Source: Molanna angustata
Lineage: Eukaryota > Arthropoda > Insecta > Trichoptera > Molannidae
Length of the DNA stretch: 64,000 bases
Reading direction: 5' to 3'
Assembly (NCBI GenBank): GCA_963576475.1
Contig: OY754977.1
Coordinates: 13,516,743-13,580,742 of the forward strand
A model generated the notes under the pieces. It was not told the origin of the DNA and did no database searches. It saw only the letters and a list, made by a program, of their open reading frames with translations. Of the stretch, positions 22,871 through 33,222 are shown one piece after another. The stretch's first letter is position 1. Each line of letters begins with the position of its first letter. The translations under genes were made by a program, and so were the position numbers.

Positions 22871-23370
22871 ATATTAAAATAACAGTATAACTTTATTTAT
22901 TTCCACTTATTTATTTTTATTCCACAACAAGTTTCAAGAACTACCGTTCTCTTCTTCAGGTGGGTTTAAACTGAAAAAGAGAACGGTAGTTCTTGAAACT
23001 AGTTGTGGAATAAAAATAAGTAAGCGGAAGTAAACAAAGTTATATTGTTATTTTAATTGAATAAATAGATAATTTTGTATTTTTCCACAATATTTTTTAT
23101 ATTAACGACCGAACGTTTTCGACAAGGTGACTTGGCATTTTCAAAGTCTAAACGAATCTTTCGTTTTTCGTTTCGTTTACGAAAGTTTCGTTTGAACCTT
23201 GAAAATGTCAAGTCACATTGGCGAAAACGTTCGGTCGTTAATTTAAAAAACATTGTGGAAAAATACAAAGTTATTTATTTTTTCATTTAAAATGGATTTC
23301 CACTCTGTAAACACAAAATCTCTAGAATCATGTTATTTTAATATTTTTTTAAAATGAATTTCCACAATGT
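22871..23370. repeat. Double-hairpin unit, copy 1 (ancestral-looking)
   Basis: Two palindromes lie side by side. Hairpin 1 (about 22907-23022) has arms of about 45 bp with 'CTTATTTTTATTCCACAAC' and its complement around 'ggtgggtttaaactg'. Hairpin 2 (about 23080-23270) has arms containing ACGACCGAACGTTTTCG and its complement around 'tttcgtttttcgtttcg'. In this copy hairpin 1's arms match each other almost perfectly. Contains the core 'ctgaagaagagaac...gttcttgaaac' (minus strand). Confidence 0.85.
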
Positions 23371-23422
23371 CCAAAAATTTCGATGACTTCCTCATATATC
23401 CAATGACGTCCTGTTATAAAAA

Positions 23423-23921
23423 GTATTAAAACAACAATATAACCCCGTCCACCTCCACCCACCTATTTCCACTACACAACCAGTTTCAAGAACCACCGCT
23501 CTCTTCTTCAGGTGGGTTTAAACTGAAAAAGAGAACGGTAGTTCCCGAAACTAGTTGTGGAACAAAAACAAGTATGTGGAAACAAACAAAGCCACATTGC
23601 TATTTTAATTGAACAAATAAACAATCTTGCACTCTCCCGCAACATTCCTCACATCAACGACCGAACGCCCTTGCCAAGGCGACTTGGCGTCTTCAAGGTC
23701 CAAACGAAACTTTCGTTTTTCGTTTCGTTTACGAAAGTCTCGTTTGAACTCCGAAAACGCCAAGTCATCCCGGCGAAAACGTTCGGTCGCTAATACAAAA
23801 AACACTGCACAAAAACACAAAGTCACTTATTCATTCATTTAAAATGGATTTCCACTATGTAAACACAAAAACTCTAGAACGATGTTATTTTAAATTTTTT
23901 TTAAATGAATTTCCACAATGT
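23423..23921. repeat. Double-hairpin unit, copy 2, T-to-C hypermutated
   Basis: Colinear copy of 22871-23370 at about 552-bp spacing. By hand alignment roughly 61 positions have T in copy 1 and C in copy 2, against about 4-5 for each other transition. The arms of hairpin 1 still match each other in copy 1 but not here, so this copy is the derived one. The last 80 bp show almost no T/C differences. Confidence 0.85.
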
Positions 23922-24684
23922 AAACGCCTCCTAAAAATAAAACACAATCTCAACATTCTGGCCTGTGTCTGTCCGTCACTGAAGTTTTGTAGCGAGACTG
24001 CGAGACCGAGTCGACAACCACCCTGCACCATGCCGAACAAATGAATGACTGATTGAATGAACGATGAGCAAATGAGAATATTGTGTGGTGCGTTGTCATC
24101 ATATTTTTGCAGGAAGCACACAAAATGATATGATTCCTCTTACATGAGATTCTGTAAACGTATTATAGTAGAATTCACTCAAAATAGTATGATTTAATAT
24201 TAAAATTTGATGCTTACTCTGAAAATAAGACGATTCTGTAATCGTATTTAGTATGTTTCACATAAAATAATATGACTGTAGTATAAATTAATGTTCCATA
24301 CCTTAAAAGTTTCACATAATTTTATCACACTAAATAAGGGGACTTCGTCCTATTTTCAGTGACACTTCTTCATAATAAACTGTGAAATCTTTATAAATAC
24401 GGTGACTCGTCACTGTTTTTTTATGATTATACTCTTATTTATGAATATCACGTAAATTTATAGGACAGTGGACTGTGATCAATTGTGATGATCAATGTGA
24501 TCAATTTTTAAGATGATGAGTATCATAATTCTTCGTTATTTACTCAAATAATTCGATTCCATCTTACACATTTCAATGATAGCGTAATATTAAATGATTA
24601 TTTCATTATTATAGGTGACCGCACCTATTTTATACTTACGTCATGATATTTTTAGATTACACCAAATTGACATTTTTTTCAGTG

Positions 24685-25424
24685 TGTGTGTGTGTGTGTC
24701 CCTTATAACTTTTGGTCCGCTTAATTTACAGAGCCCAAATTTTCAGAATATATAAACAGTTATATGCTTACAAAACTTTTACATATACTCAGAATTGTGA
24801 ATTTTTGTTTCAGTCAGGAGTTATCAACTTTTGAAATTTTGATTTATTTTTCCATATATCTCAGAAACCATAAAACCTAGAACGCTGAAAATTGGTATAA
24901 ACATAGACAAATACAAAATTTCAAATAATTTTTTAAAAAAAATCCAGGGTTCTCAAACATTTTTTACTAAGAAAAATATTTTTTTATGATAAATTTATGA
25001 GTTTAACTGCCTATATTTCCATTTTTTTTAAAAAATATCGAAAAAAGCCGAAACACCCCAACTAGATAATTTAATTTTCTATAAAAAAATTAAATATTGT
25101 AGGAGTACATTTCAATTTTTTTTTAACAATTTTTATAAAAATTGAATTTAGTGACGACATTGCTTCATACAATTTGTATAGCAGTAGCCTACACACAGTA
25201 TCTAAGAAGACTTTATAGTTTGATACTAATCTCCAAACATACATACATACCATCATGCTGTTTTCATATTCTGGGTAGGATCAAAGGACTGACCTCCATA
25301 CTATCCTATCTTGACATACATACCTAGGTACATATGTTGTATAGAAAACCAAATATCCTTAAATTATTAAATAATACGTTCTATCGCTATCGACAGTTGG
25401 ATCTCATGTGTTACATGCAACTAG
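24685..25424 (+). mobile_element. HINE copy 1, 3' piece ending CTAG
   Basis: Continues after the insertion with (GT)n, 'cccttataacttttggtccg', 'gcctatatttcc', 'ccgaaacaccccaactag', then ATCGACAGTTGGA and the terminal stem-loop CATGTGTTACATG followed by CAACTAG (CTAG 25421-25424) and a T. These are the conserved HINE 3' features. Confidence 0.9.
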
Positions 25425-25628
25425 TATAATAAACTCCCTGCACTTAATTTTATAGTTAAATGTCGAGAATTTACACTGAAATTATTAAAAAAATAACCTG
25501 TCGAGAGGACAAGAATTCATTTACTTTATAACACAATTTCATGCTGCCCGTGAGTAACGCTGCTTAAATCAATTACTAACGATACAGGCACACAGAGTAT
25601 CAAGCGGTAGAATTCAATTTAATTAAAA

Positions 25629-25696
25629 GTTGCATGTAACACATGAGATCTAACTTTCGATATCGACTGTATGTATAGTTGAAGATTTTGAGTATA
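25629..25696 (-). mobile_element. HINE 3' terminal fragment
   Basis: 'gttgcatgtaacacatgaga' followed by a diverged 'tctaactttcgatatcgact', about 65 bp of HINE 3' end in minus orientation, directly beside another copy. Confidence 0.7.
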
Positions 25697-26560
25697 CTAG
25701 TAACATGTAACACATGAGATCCAACTTTTGATGGCGATAGTATGTGTAGTAGGTATGTACATACCAAACTATAAACTCTTTAATCCAAATTATTAGATAT
25801 TTAAATAAATCTGACTACAGAACCAAAGGTTTTGGGTTCAATTCCTGGTGGGGACACAGTTTTGATTGTGTTTTCAGAATGAGGCAACTTGTTATTGGGT
25901 ACGTGTTAAATTCGTATTTGACATAGTACCAGTTAGTGGCCCGAGAAGCAATATAAAATAAATAAAATATTTTGTTTTCTATACAAAAAAATGTAAGAAA
26001 TTTAGGATTGTGTAGAGGTCAGTCCTTTTTACCTACCTCAATTATATTATTAACAGCTTGATGGTAAGTATACATGGAGATTAAGTATCAAACTACTGAA
26101 AGTCCCCGTTTACGTCGTGTGTATTGGCATACAAATTGTATGAAACGATGTCGTATTTAATTCAATATTTAAAAAGTTTTTTCAAAAAAATTTAGATGTA
26201 CCACTAGGTATAATGTATGTATTTTATAAAAAAAATTTCTCTATAAAAACAAGTTTAATAAACCCTGGAACTTTTTTATAAAACAAGTTTGACATATTTA
26301 ATTTGTCTATATTTATTTACATTTTCAGCGTTGTATCTTTTATGGCTTTTATATGGAAAAATAGATGTATTGAGCTTATATATTGAGCTTATTATGACTT
26401 TTATTATGGAAAGATAGAAGTTTTGTAGGCCTAACAATTTCTTTTTTTTTTATATTTCGGGCTCTGTGAATTAAATTGATCAAATGTAATACGGGGGGAC
26501 GACGACACACTACACACACGCAGACTTACAATATGTTCTACTCTTGTCATTCGCATAATG
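25697..26560 (-). mobile_element. HINE copy 2, diverged, SINE-B inserted
   Basis: Starts with CTAG (25697-25700), 'aacatgtaacacatgagatc' and runs through 'aggtcagtccttttta', 'atgaaacgatgtcgt', 'aaaccctggaact', 'ttttgtaggcct' and a short CACA tract to about 26560. Several internal deletions. It is interrupted at about 25808-25972 by SINE-B. Confidence 0.75.
25808..25972 (+). mobile_element. SINE-B copy 1 (tRNA-derived)
   Basis: Contains a Pol III B-box-like GGGTTCAATTCCTGGTGGGG near 25838, then 'acttgttattgggtacgtgt' and 'agaagcaatataaaataaat'. The same body occurs at 28856-29140, so it is a dispersed family. The A-box half is degraded. Confidence 0.6.
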
Positions 26561-27917
26561 CTGCTGATGGCGCATCTATACCATCATGTACTTATCTAAT
26601 CTAGAAATTTCTACAGGTACAACTTTAAACCAATACACAAAAACACAGCCTCACAATTGTGTAGGTACGCTCCGATAAGATACTAAATAAGTTACCGGAT
26701 CATAACTGAGTTTATGTAAAGATAATATTTATAATTATAATTGTAAAAGAGTATAAATGGGATCAAAGATTTAGGTAATGACAATTTAACATCATTGGTG
26801 ATAAACGCTTGACTGATAGAATGCGGTATACTCATACATTTAACCAAAGAACAAATAATTTGTATAGAGCCAAAAGAAGCCTGGCTAAGAGTATGTATAT
26901 TTTTAAGGTATTTCATTTCATTGTGTAAAAGAAGTAAACATTGAATATATTATTTTTTAATTATATTTACATATATATTGTTTTCTAAAGGTTATAAATA
27001 TCTTAAAGTTTGTTGAAATTTGTACATATATGTTTAATTAAATTCATAAACTTTAAATCCACTCTATGACAACGGAATAAAGTTTATAACTAAGAAATAA
27101 ATCTAATTGACAGCAAAAAGTCTTTTCATGTCACGTGACATTGAAATAAGTAAACGTATTGAATTTTATAGATAAAATTAATAACAAGTTTTGATGTCAA
27201 GTTGATTCATATGTGTTTATTTTTTTATATCGAAATGATACTCGGAATTCCGATTCAAATAAAAAATTCATAGAAAGTTTGTTGGAGACACAAATGCGAG
27301 GAATAAAATGAGTGGTGCCCAAGACAAAGCTCCACTAGATATTTTCATAATTGATAGTTCTTTTTTTGGCATGTTGAATGTAACAGTTGTTAATGAAAGT
27401 CTCATCAGTTGATTTAACACGTATTAATTTCTTTATTTGGATCAGTATACAGTCAAATCAAAAATTATAGCAAAAAAAATGTATAAAAATAGCACCAATT
27501 ATATACCTACTAATTACAAGAGTATATTCTTATGATCGCAGAGTAGCCATAGTATTTTTAAACTAGTACTGCCTCAGAACAGACTATGTCTAGCGAGGCA
27601 GTAAGCCGGCAGAGTGGCTCTTGTGACCTCACATTGACCAGAATCATGTTTACATTAAAATAAAAAAAACAAATTAAGTATGTGGAATAAAAAAAATGAT
27701 ATTTAAATTATAATTAATATTTAAAATATAATTTCAAAAGTTTGGAAAAAAATTGTTTTTGTAATTTGGTATAAATTAAATTGTAATTTTGTTCCGTTGG
27801 AATATTTATTTATACTATTGGAAATATGTATATTATTCATTCATATGATATCGATTTGAAATTATGCATAATTTGAAGCGTTTGGGATTTACGGAGGACA
27901 AAAAATCATAGGACGCT
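26561..27917. other. Gene-free AT-rich spacer
   Basis: No recognisable gene. A small palindrome ACTGCCTC ... GAGGCAGT sits at about 27568-27602. Confidence 0.4.
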
Positions 27918-28275
27918 GATCGCCGTAAGTCGAAGGTCGAGTAATTTGGCGATACATCGATCCGCGTAAGCCGAAGTTTGAGAAGTTTCACAACACGTAG
28001 ATCGCCGTAACCCGAAGGTCGAGTAGTTCGACGATACGTCGATCGTCGTAAGTAGAAGTTCGAGTAGTTCGGCGATACGTTGATCGCCGTAAGTTGAATG
28101 TCGAGTGGTTTGGCGATACGTCGATCGTCGTAAGCTGAAAGTGGAATGGTTTGGGGACACATCGATTGCGTAAGCCAAAGGTTGAGTAGTTTCACGATAC
28201 GTCGATCGCCGTAAGCCGACGATCGATTAGTTCGGCGAAATGTCGAACGCCGTAAGCCGATGGTCGAGCCGTTTG
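27918..28275. repeat. 41-bp CpG-rich minisatellite
   Basis: Nearly nine units of 41 bp (one of 40), beginning GATCGCCGTAAGCCGAAGGT and ending 'cggcgatacgtc'. The units are about 75-90% alike. Because 41 is not a multiple of 3, the minus-strand open frame across it (28381-27833, 182 codons) reads three different unit translations in rotation. There is no evidence of a real protein beyond the repeat. Confidence 0.9.
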
Positions 28276-28855
28276 AATTCATTTGAAAATTTTCACTGAA
28301 ATCTTGATTCTCTGTACTGGAAACATTGGTTGATTGGAAGATATTGATATTCGAAAATAAACTCACTTCCACAGGGTTCAAAGAAGTGCTTGTTCATAAT
28401 CAGAAACATTGTAACAAAATTAATATCATAAAAATATTGTGAAATTGTAACTCTCCACAATGTTGGGAGTAAAGAAGGTTACTTAAAATAAAGTAATAAA
28501 ACAGTCGCCGTAGGAATTTTTTATAATTCATATTGAAAGTTCGTAAATTCTTTCCTTCACTTAAACAGCCGAGATGGTAGGAAAAAAAGTTGAAACCTCT
28601 ACTATCCTTTCAAGAGATTTTCTTTCTTAATATTGCTTTCGAGGTAATGCCTCGACCCCTGAGGAAACGTATTTATAAACGGAATCTCCACTTCGCTTCC
28701 TTTTTGTAAGCTTCTTTAAAATGGTCCAAGATGATTAATTTGCGAATCAAGACTGGATAATATCAAGTTTTCAAAGCTTCTAAACTTAACCATAGATATT
28801 TTACAAACACAAACTACAGAAAGCTTTTATATAATATAATGTATTTTTCATGTGG
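28276..28855. other. Gene-free spacer
   Basis: No feature recognised. Confidence 0.4.
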
Positions 28856-29140
28856 TTCAGTTGGATTGATATCTCACTGCTAATGCTAAAATCACGAGTG
28901 TCTCTTGGTGGAGACACAGTTCCTATTCGTGTTTGCTGTCTGGCCCTGTGAGACGAATAATATTAAGTCTTCAGAATTCAGTGTTAACTTGTTATTGGGT
29001 AGGTACGTGTTAAATTTATATTTGATATAATACCTGTTATACTTTGTCTGTATTGCTTCTCAGGCAACTAAGAGTTGACAATGTCAAATGTTAATCATAT
29101 TTTTGCTGTCTGAAAAGCAATATACAATAAAATAGTTCAT
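28856..29140 (+). mobile_element. SINE-B copy 2
   Basis: Starts with tRNA-like 'ttcagttggattgatatctc', then 'gtgtctcttggtggagacac' where the B box should be, then 'taacttgttattgggtaggt', 'attgcttctcaggcaac' and an AATAAAAT-like end. Body shared with 25808-25972. Confidence 0.6.
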
Positions 29141-29290
29141 AATATGTCTGAGACTGGACGGATCGGTCATAGATTGTGTCATGCACAGAGAAATCTTGGT
29201 CGAAAAAAATAAGAATGTACTATTCAAGGGAAACGACGTTTTTTGAATTTTGTGCGCTAGGTGATCAAAACTAAACAGATCTTGTATATA

Positions 29291-29742
29291 CTAGTTGCAT
29301 GTGACACATGAGATCTAATTGTTGATAGCGATAGTATGTATGGTTGAAGAATACGACAAAACTATAAACCCATAAAACCAAATTATTGAATATTTTAAGA
29401 TATTCTGTTTTCTAAACAACACATGTAGGTATGTATGTCAATATAGGATAGTATAGAGGTCAGTCCTTTTTTCCTACCCAGAATATGAAAACAGCATGAG
29501 GGAATGTGTGTTTGGTTGGAGATTAAGTATCAAACTTTAAGTTTCCTTAGATATTGTGTATAGGCCAATGCCATACAAATTGTATTAAGCAATGTCGTCA
29601 CTAAATTCAATTTACAATGTCTTTTTTTATAGAAAATTAAATTTTCTAGTTGGGGTGTTTCGGCTTTTTTTCGATATTTTTTGAAATTTTAGAAACATAG
29701 GCAGTTAAACACAAATTTATCATAGAAAAATGATTTCCTCCA
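29291..29742 (-). mobile_element. HINE copy 3, 5'-truncated
   Basis: CTAG at 29291-29294, 'ttgcatgtgacacatgagat' and the body to 'ttatcatagaaaaatgattt', where it breaks off directly against the 5' end of the oppositely oriented full copy 4. Confidence 0.85.
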
Positions 29743-29745
29743 TAA

Positions 29746-30774
29746 TCCAACTGTCGATTTGTTCAGGAGAACTTTGTTCTCTTAACATATCGACAATGTA
29801 TCTAGCCAGAATACGCGAGAATTGTATGGAGAGGTCTACTTTTTTCACGGCTTTTCCAACTTTGAAGTCAAAAAACACCAACTTAGAGGCTTCGCAGCAT
29901 ATATGTTCCATACACGGATTTACTCAGAATTCGGAGTAGAACATTTCGTGTGTCTGTGTGTGTGTGTGTGTCTGTGTGTGTGTCTGTGTGTGTGTATGTC
30001 TGTGTGTGTGTGTGTGTGTGTGTCCCCCCCCTTATAACTTTTGATCCGCTCAATTTACAGAGCCTTAAATTTCAGAATATATATACAGTTACAGGCCTAC
30101 AAAACTTTTGTACTCGGAATTTTGAATTTTTGTTTCAGTCAGGGGTTATCAACTTTTGAATTTTTATTTTATTTTTCCCTATATCTCAGAAACCATAAAA
30201 GCTAGAACGCTGAAAATTGGTATAAACATAGACAAATACAAAATCTCAAATGAGTTTTTTCAAATAAATTCCAGGGTTTCTCAAACATTTTTTATTAAGA
30301 AAAGTATTTTTTTTAAGATAAATTTATGAGTTTAACTGCCTATATTTCCAAAACTTTTACAATTATCGAAAAAAGCCGAAACACCCCAACTAGATAATTT
30401 AATTTTCTATAAAAAATATTAACATTGTAGCAGTACATCTCAAATTTTTTTTAACAATTTTTATAAAATTGAATTTAGTGACGACATCGCTTCATACAAT
30501 TTGTATGGTAGTCACCTATACACAATATGTATGTAAGAAGACTAAATAGTTTGATACTTAATCTCCAAACAAACATACAGAACCATCATGCAGTTTTCAT
30601 ATTCCGGGTAGGAAAAGAGGACTGACCTCCATACTATCCTATCTTGACATACATACCAACATGTGTTATAATTTTCTATAATTTGGATTTATTGGTTTAT
30701 AGTTTGATTCTTATTCTTCAACTATACATACTATCGCTATCGACAGTTGGATCTCATGTGTTACATGCAACTAG
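29746..30774 (+). mobile_element. HINE copy 4, full length (1029 bp)
   Basis: Reference copy. Starts TCCAACTGTCGAT (after A), followed within 40 bp by the hairpin GAGAACTTTGTTCTC. Then comes the body with 'aacttagaggcttcgcagca', a (GT)n microsatellite at 29947-30023, a poly-C/T step, and the A/T-rich half. The end is ATCGACAGTTGGA, the complement of the start, then the stem-loop CATGTGTTACATG and CAACTAG before T. This matches the DINE-1/HINE plan of the Helitron superfamily: 5' inverted repeat, microsatellite, internal copy of the inverted repeat near the 3' end, terminal stem-loop. No Rep/helicase gene; needs one in trans. Confidence 0.9.
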
Positions 30775-30784
30775 TTTTTAAAAA

Positions 30785-31474
30785 AAAACTTATTTGATGT
30801 TTTGTATTTGTCTATACTTACACAAATTTTCAGCGTTCTACCCTAAAATAAAGTAAAAGTTCAAAAGTTGTTAACCTCTGATTAAAACGAAAATTCAATA
30901 TTCTGAGTTTAAAAGTTTTGTAGGCCTATAACTTTCTATTTTTTTCTGAAATTATAGGCCATGTGCACTGAGCGGATCAAAAGCTATAAGGGGGAGATAG
31001 AGACATACAGACACACCACATGTTCTATTCCAAATTCTGATCAAGTCCATATATATAGAACATATCATATGCTGCAAAACCTCTAAGCTGATGTTTTTTG
31101 ACATCAAAGATGAAAAAATCGTGAAGAATATAGACCCTACATACAAATCTCTCGTATTATTTATTTATTTATTTTTTATTTATTTCTATCCAAAAATATA
31201 CAGTATATATGAGATACAAAATATCTTAAGATAATATAAGCTTATTCATACATAGTTAACATACAATGTAAATATATGTTATCTCATTTCAATAAATATC
31301 AATTTACCACTTCACTGGTGCTTACATAGTTGAAGCCATATCTTTTTGTTTGTATCTTTGTTACTAGCCCCCTCACTAGGCATAGCCTGTGCTAAGGTGA
31401 GCTAGCTATTATGGTTTGATACTTTGTCGATATGTTAAGAGAAATAAATTTTCTTGAACAAATCGACAGTTGGA
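30785..31474 (-). mobile_element. HINE copy 5, split
   Basis: Minus-orientation HINE body 30785-31158 and its 5' end 31409-31474 (ending at the complement of TCCAACTGTCGAT), separated by about 250 bp of LINE-like 3' sequence. The CTAG end is missing. Confidence 0.8.
31159..31408 (-). mobile_element. LINE 3'-UTR fragment inserted in HINE
   Basis: Starts with TATTTATTTATTTATT on the plus strand, i.e. a 3' AAATA-type tail on the minus strand, and continues as short AT-rich sequence to 'gctaaggtgagctag'. The same kind of start occurs at 37196 and 63893. Assignment as a CR1/jockey-type 3' tail is inference. Confidence 0.45.
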
Positions 31475-31689
31475 TAAACATCATTGTTTCAGAAAGAAAT
31501 TCTTTCTGTCGATGTTGAAAGAGTAGCTCGTGTCAATAACGTCATTTACCGAGCAAAACTACAGAACAGTGATGAATAGCCATTATACGATGCAATGGCA
31601 CATTGTAAGTGGTCTCTCGTTGAGTTCATTGTTTCCGGATATCTTTGTCACTCGTCTAATGCTCCACATTTGAAAATATGGAATGAATA

Positions 31690-31861
31690 AGAGTAAGTGG
31701 CTCGATGGCAGAGCGGTTAGCGCGCTGAGCTAGTAACCCAGCGGTCGCGAGTTCGAATCTTGCCTCGACCTATTTCGTTCACCTATAGCACAGGCATTTA
31801 TGATTAGTTTAGGCAATGTAGGAAAATATATATATATGTACTTGTTTAACAAGAATATATT
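31690..31861 (+). mobile_element. SINE-A copy 1 (tRNA-Thr-like head)
   Basis: tRNA-derived head with A box 'tggcagagcggttagcgc' and B box GAGTTCGAATC. The anticodon loop CTAGTAA gives AGT (Thr). The tail 'tatagcacaggcatttatga', 'agtttaggcaatgtagga' ends with 'gtacttgtttaacaag', a partly complementary hairpin. Stem mismatches and the conserved tail show it is a SINE, not a tRNA gene. It abuts a large fold-back element. Confidence 0.88.
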
Positions 31862-32383
31862 CATAATGGGTATTTTAAATCAAACAAATGATTTGGTCTA
31901 CATATATATTTTTTCCTGAGTCCAGGACGACGACCGTTTCAGCTTATTAGGCCCTTATCAACTGGTAAACATAAAAACTCTGCTTTTTCTTATATACTAA
32001 AATTCGGTACATTTTTGCAGTTATGGATTGTTCAAAACAGTTGTAATATGGTTTATGTTGGGAATTACGTCGATGCAGGTGTTTAGGTAGGTAATGAAAA
32101 AACCTACAGTACAGCTGTTAAATAACCTACAGTACAGCTGTTAAATTTCATTACCTACCTAAACACCTGCATCGACGTAATTCCCAACATAAACCATATT
32201 ACAACTATTTTGAACAATCCATAACTGCAAAAATGTACCGAATTTTAGTATATAAGAAAAAGCAGAGTTTTTATGTTTACCAGTTGATAAGGGCCTAATA
32301 AGCTGAAACGGTCGTCGTCCTGGACTCAGGAAAAAATATACATGTAGACCAAATCATTTGTTTGATTTAAAATACCCATTATG
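31862..32383. repeat. Fold-back element FB1, arms about 230 bp
   Basis: Left arm 31862 to about 32091 and right arm about 32152-32383 are almost exact reverse complements: 'cataatgggtattttaaatc' against its complement at the right end, through 'gtttcagcttattaggccct' and 'cacctgcatcgacgtaattc'. The spacer carries a 24-bp direct duplication containing 'acctacagtacagctgttaa'. No protein. The inner arm contains TTGATAAGGGCCTAATAAGC followed by TGAAACGG. Confidence 0.92.
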
Positions 32384-32439
32384 GAATTCTACATATTCAA
32401 CACCGTCAGCATTGACAAAATTAAAAAAAAAAAAAAAAA

Positions 32440-32690
32440 AAAAATCCAACTGTCGATGGCGATAGTATGTATAATTGAAGAATACGTACCTAACTATGTA
32501 TAAACACTTAACACAAATTAATTAATATTGTAAGACAGTTTGTTTTCTATGTAAAACATGTTGGAATGTATGTCCAAATAGGATAGTATGGAAGTCAGTC
32601 TGTTTTTCCTACCCAGAATATGAAAATAGCATGATGGTATGTACGTATGTTTGAAGATTAAGTAAGTATCAAACTATTGAGTGAGATGGG
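32440..32690 (-). mobile_element. HINE fragment after poly-A
   Basis: After a run of about 22 A, 'tccaactgtcgatggcgata' and the HINE 3' body to 'atcaaactattgagtgagat'. The CTAG end is missing. It merges into fold-back FB2. Confidence 0.75.
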
Positions 32691-33222
32691 GAAAAGTCTG
32701 GTTCGACCGGCGAAATCAAAACCCTAGTGATTACCCATATATTGGATATAATTATCGTATGGAGTTAAATGACATCTTAAGATTTTTTAATTTTGTCAAT
32801 ACTGACGGTGTTGAATATGTAAAATTACATAATAATAGGTATTTTAAATCAAACAAATGATTTGATCTAAATATATATTTTTTCCTGAATCCAGGACGAC
32901 CGTTTCAGCTTATTAGGCCCTTATCAACTGGTCTATAAATCAAACAAATGATTTGGTCTACATATATATTTTTTCCTGAATCTAGGACGACCGTTTCAGC
33001 TTATTAGGCCCTTATCAACTTGACCAGTTGATAAGGGCCTAATAAGCTGAAACGGTCGTCCTGGATTCAGGGAAAAATATATATGTAGACCAAATCATTT
33101 GTTTGATTTAAAATACCTATTATTACATCTTAAGATTTTATAGAACTCCATATAATAATTATATCCATGATATGGGTAATCGTGAGGGTTTTGATTTCGC
33201 CGATCAAACCAGACTTGCCCCC
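32690..33222. repeat. Fold-back element FB2, nested arms
   Basis: Outer arms 32690-32785 and 33127-33222 are complementary ('ggggaaaagtctggttcga' against 'tcaaaccagacttgcccc'; 'gcgaaatcaaaaccct' and complement). Inner arms 32840-33010 and 33014-33125 carry the same 'aatcaaacaaatgatttg' / 'cgtttcagcttattaggcc' sequence as FB1. The left side holds two direct copies of the inner block, the right side one. Confidence 0.88.

Larger units (their letters stand above)
22377..24684. mobile_element. CACTG-ended DNA element inserted in HINE microsatellite
   Basis: Inverted ends CACTGAGAAAA (22377) and TTTTTTCAGTG (to 24684) bound 2.3 kb of non-HINE sequence. HINE sequence continues on both sides, so this is an insertion. 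The interior has 94-bp tandem repeats (22564-22840), a duplicated 500-bp hairpin unit (22871-23370, 23423-23921) and a spacer. No transposase frame. The target duplication cannot be defined because the site is (TG)n. Superfamily unassigned. Confidence 0.7.

Noticed and set aside
27918..28275. CRISPR-like repeat array
   Set aside because: Direct contiguous 41-bp units without spacers in eukaryotic DNA; a minisatellite.
27833..28381. 182-codon Arg-rich minus-strand protein
   Set aside because: Follows from stop-poor translation of the 41-bp minisatellite in three phases; flanking codons carry no known motif.
29944..30037. Val/Cys repeat proteins in HINEs (also near 58.0, 59.1 and 60.2 kb)
   Set aside because: Translation of (GT)n or (CA)n microsatellites within HINEs.
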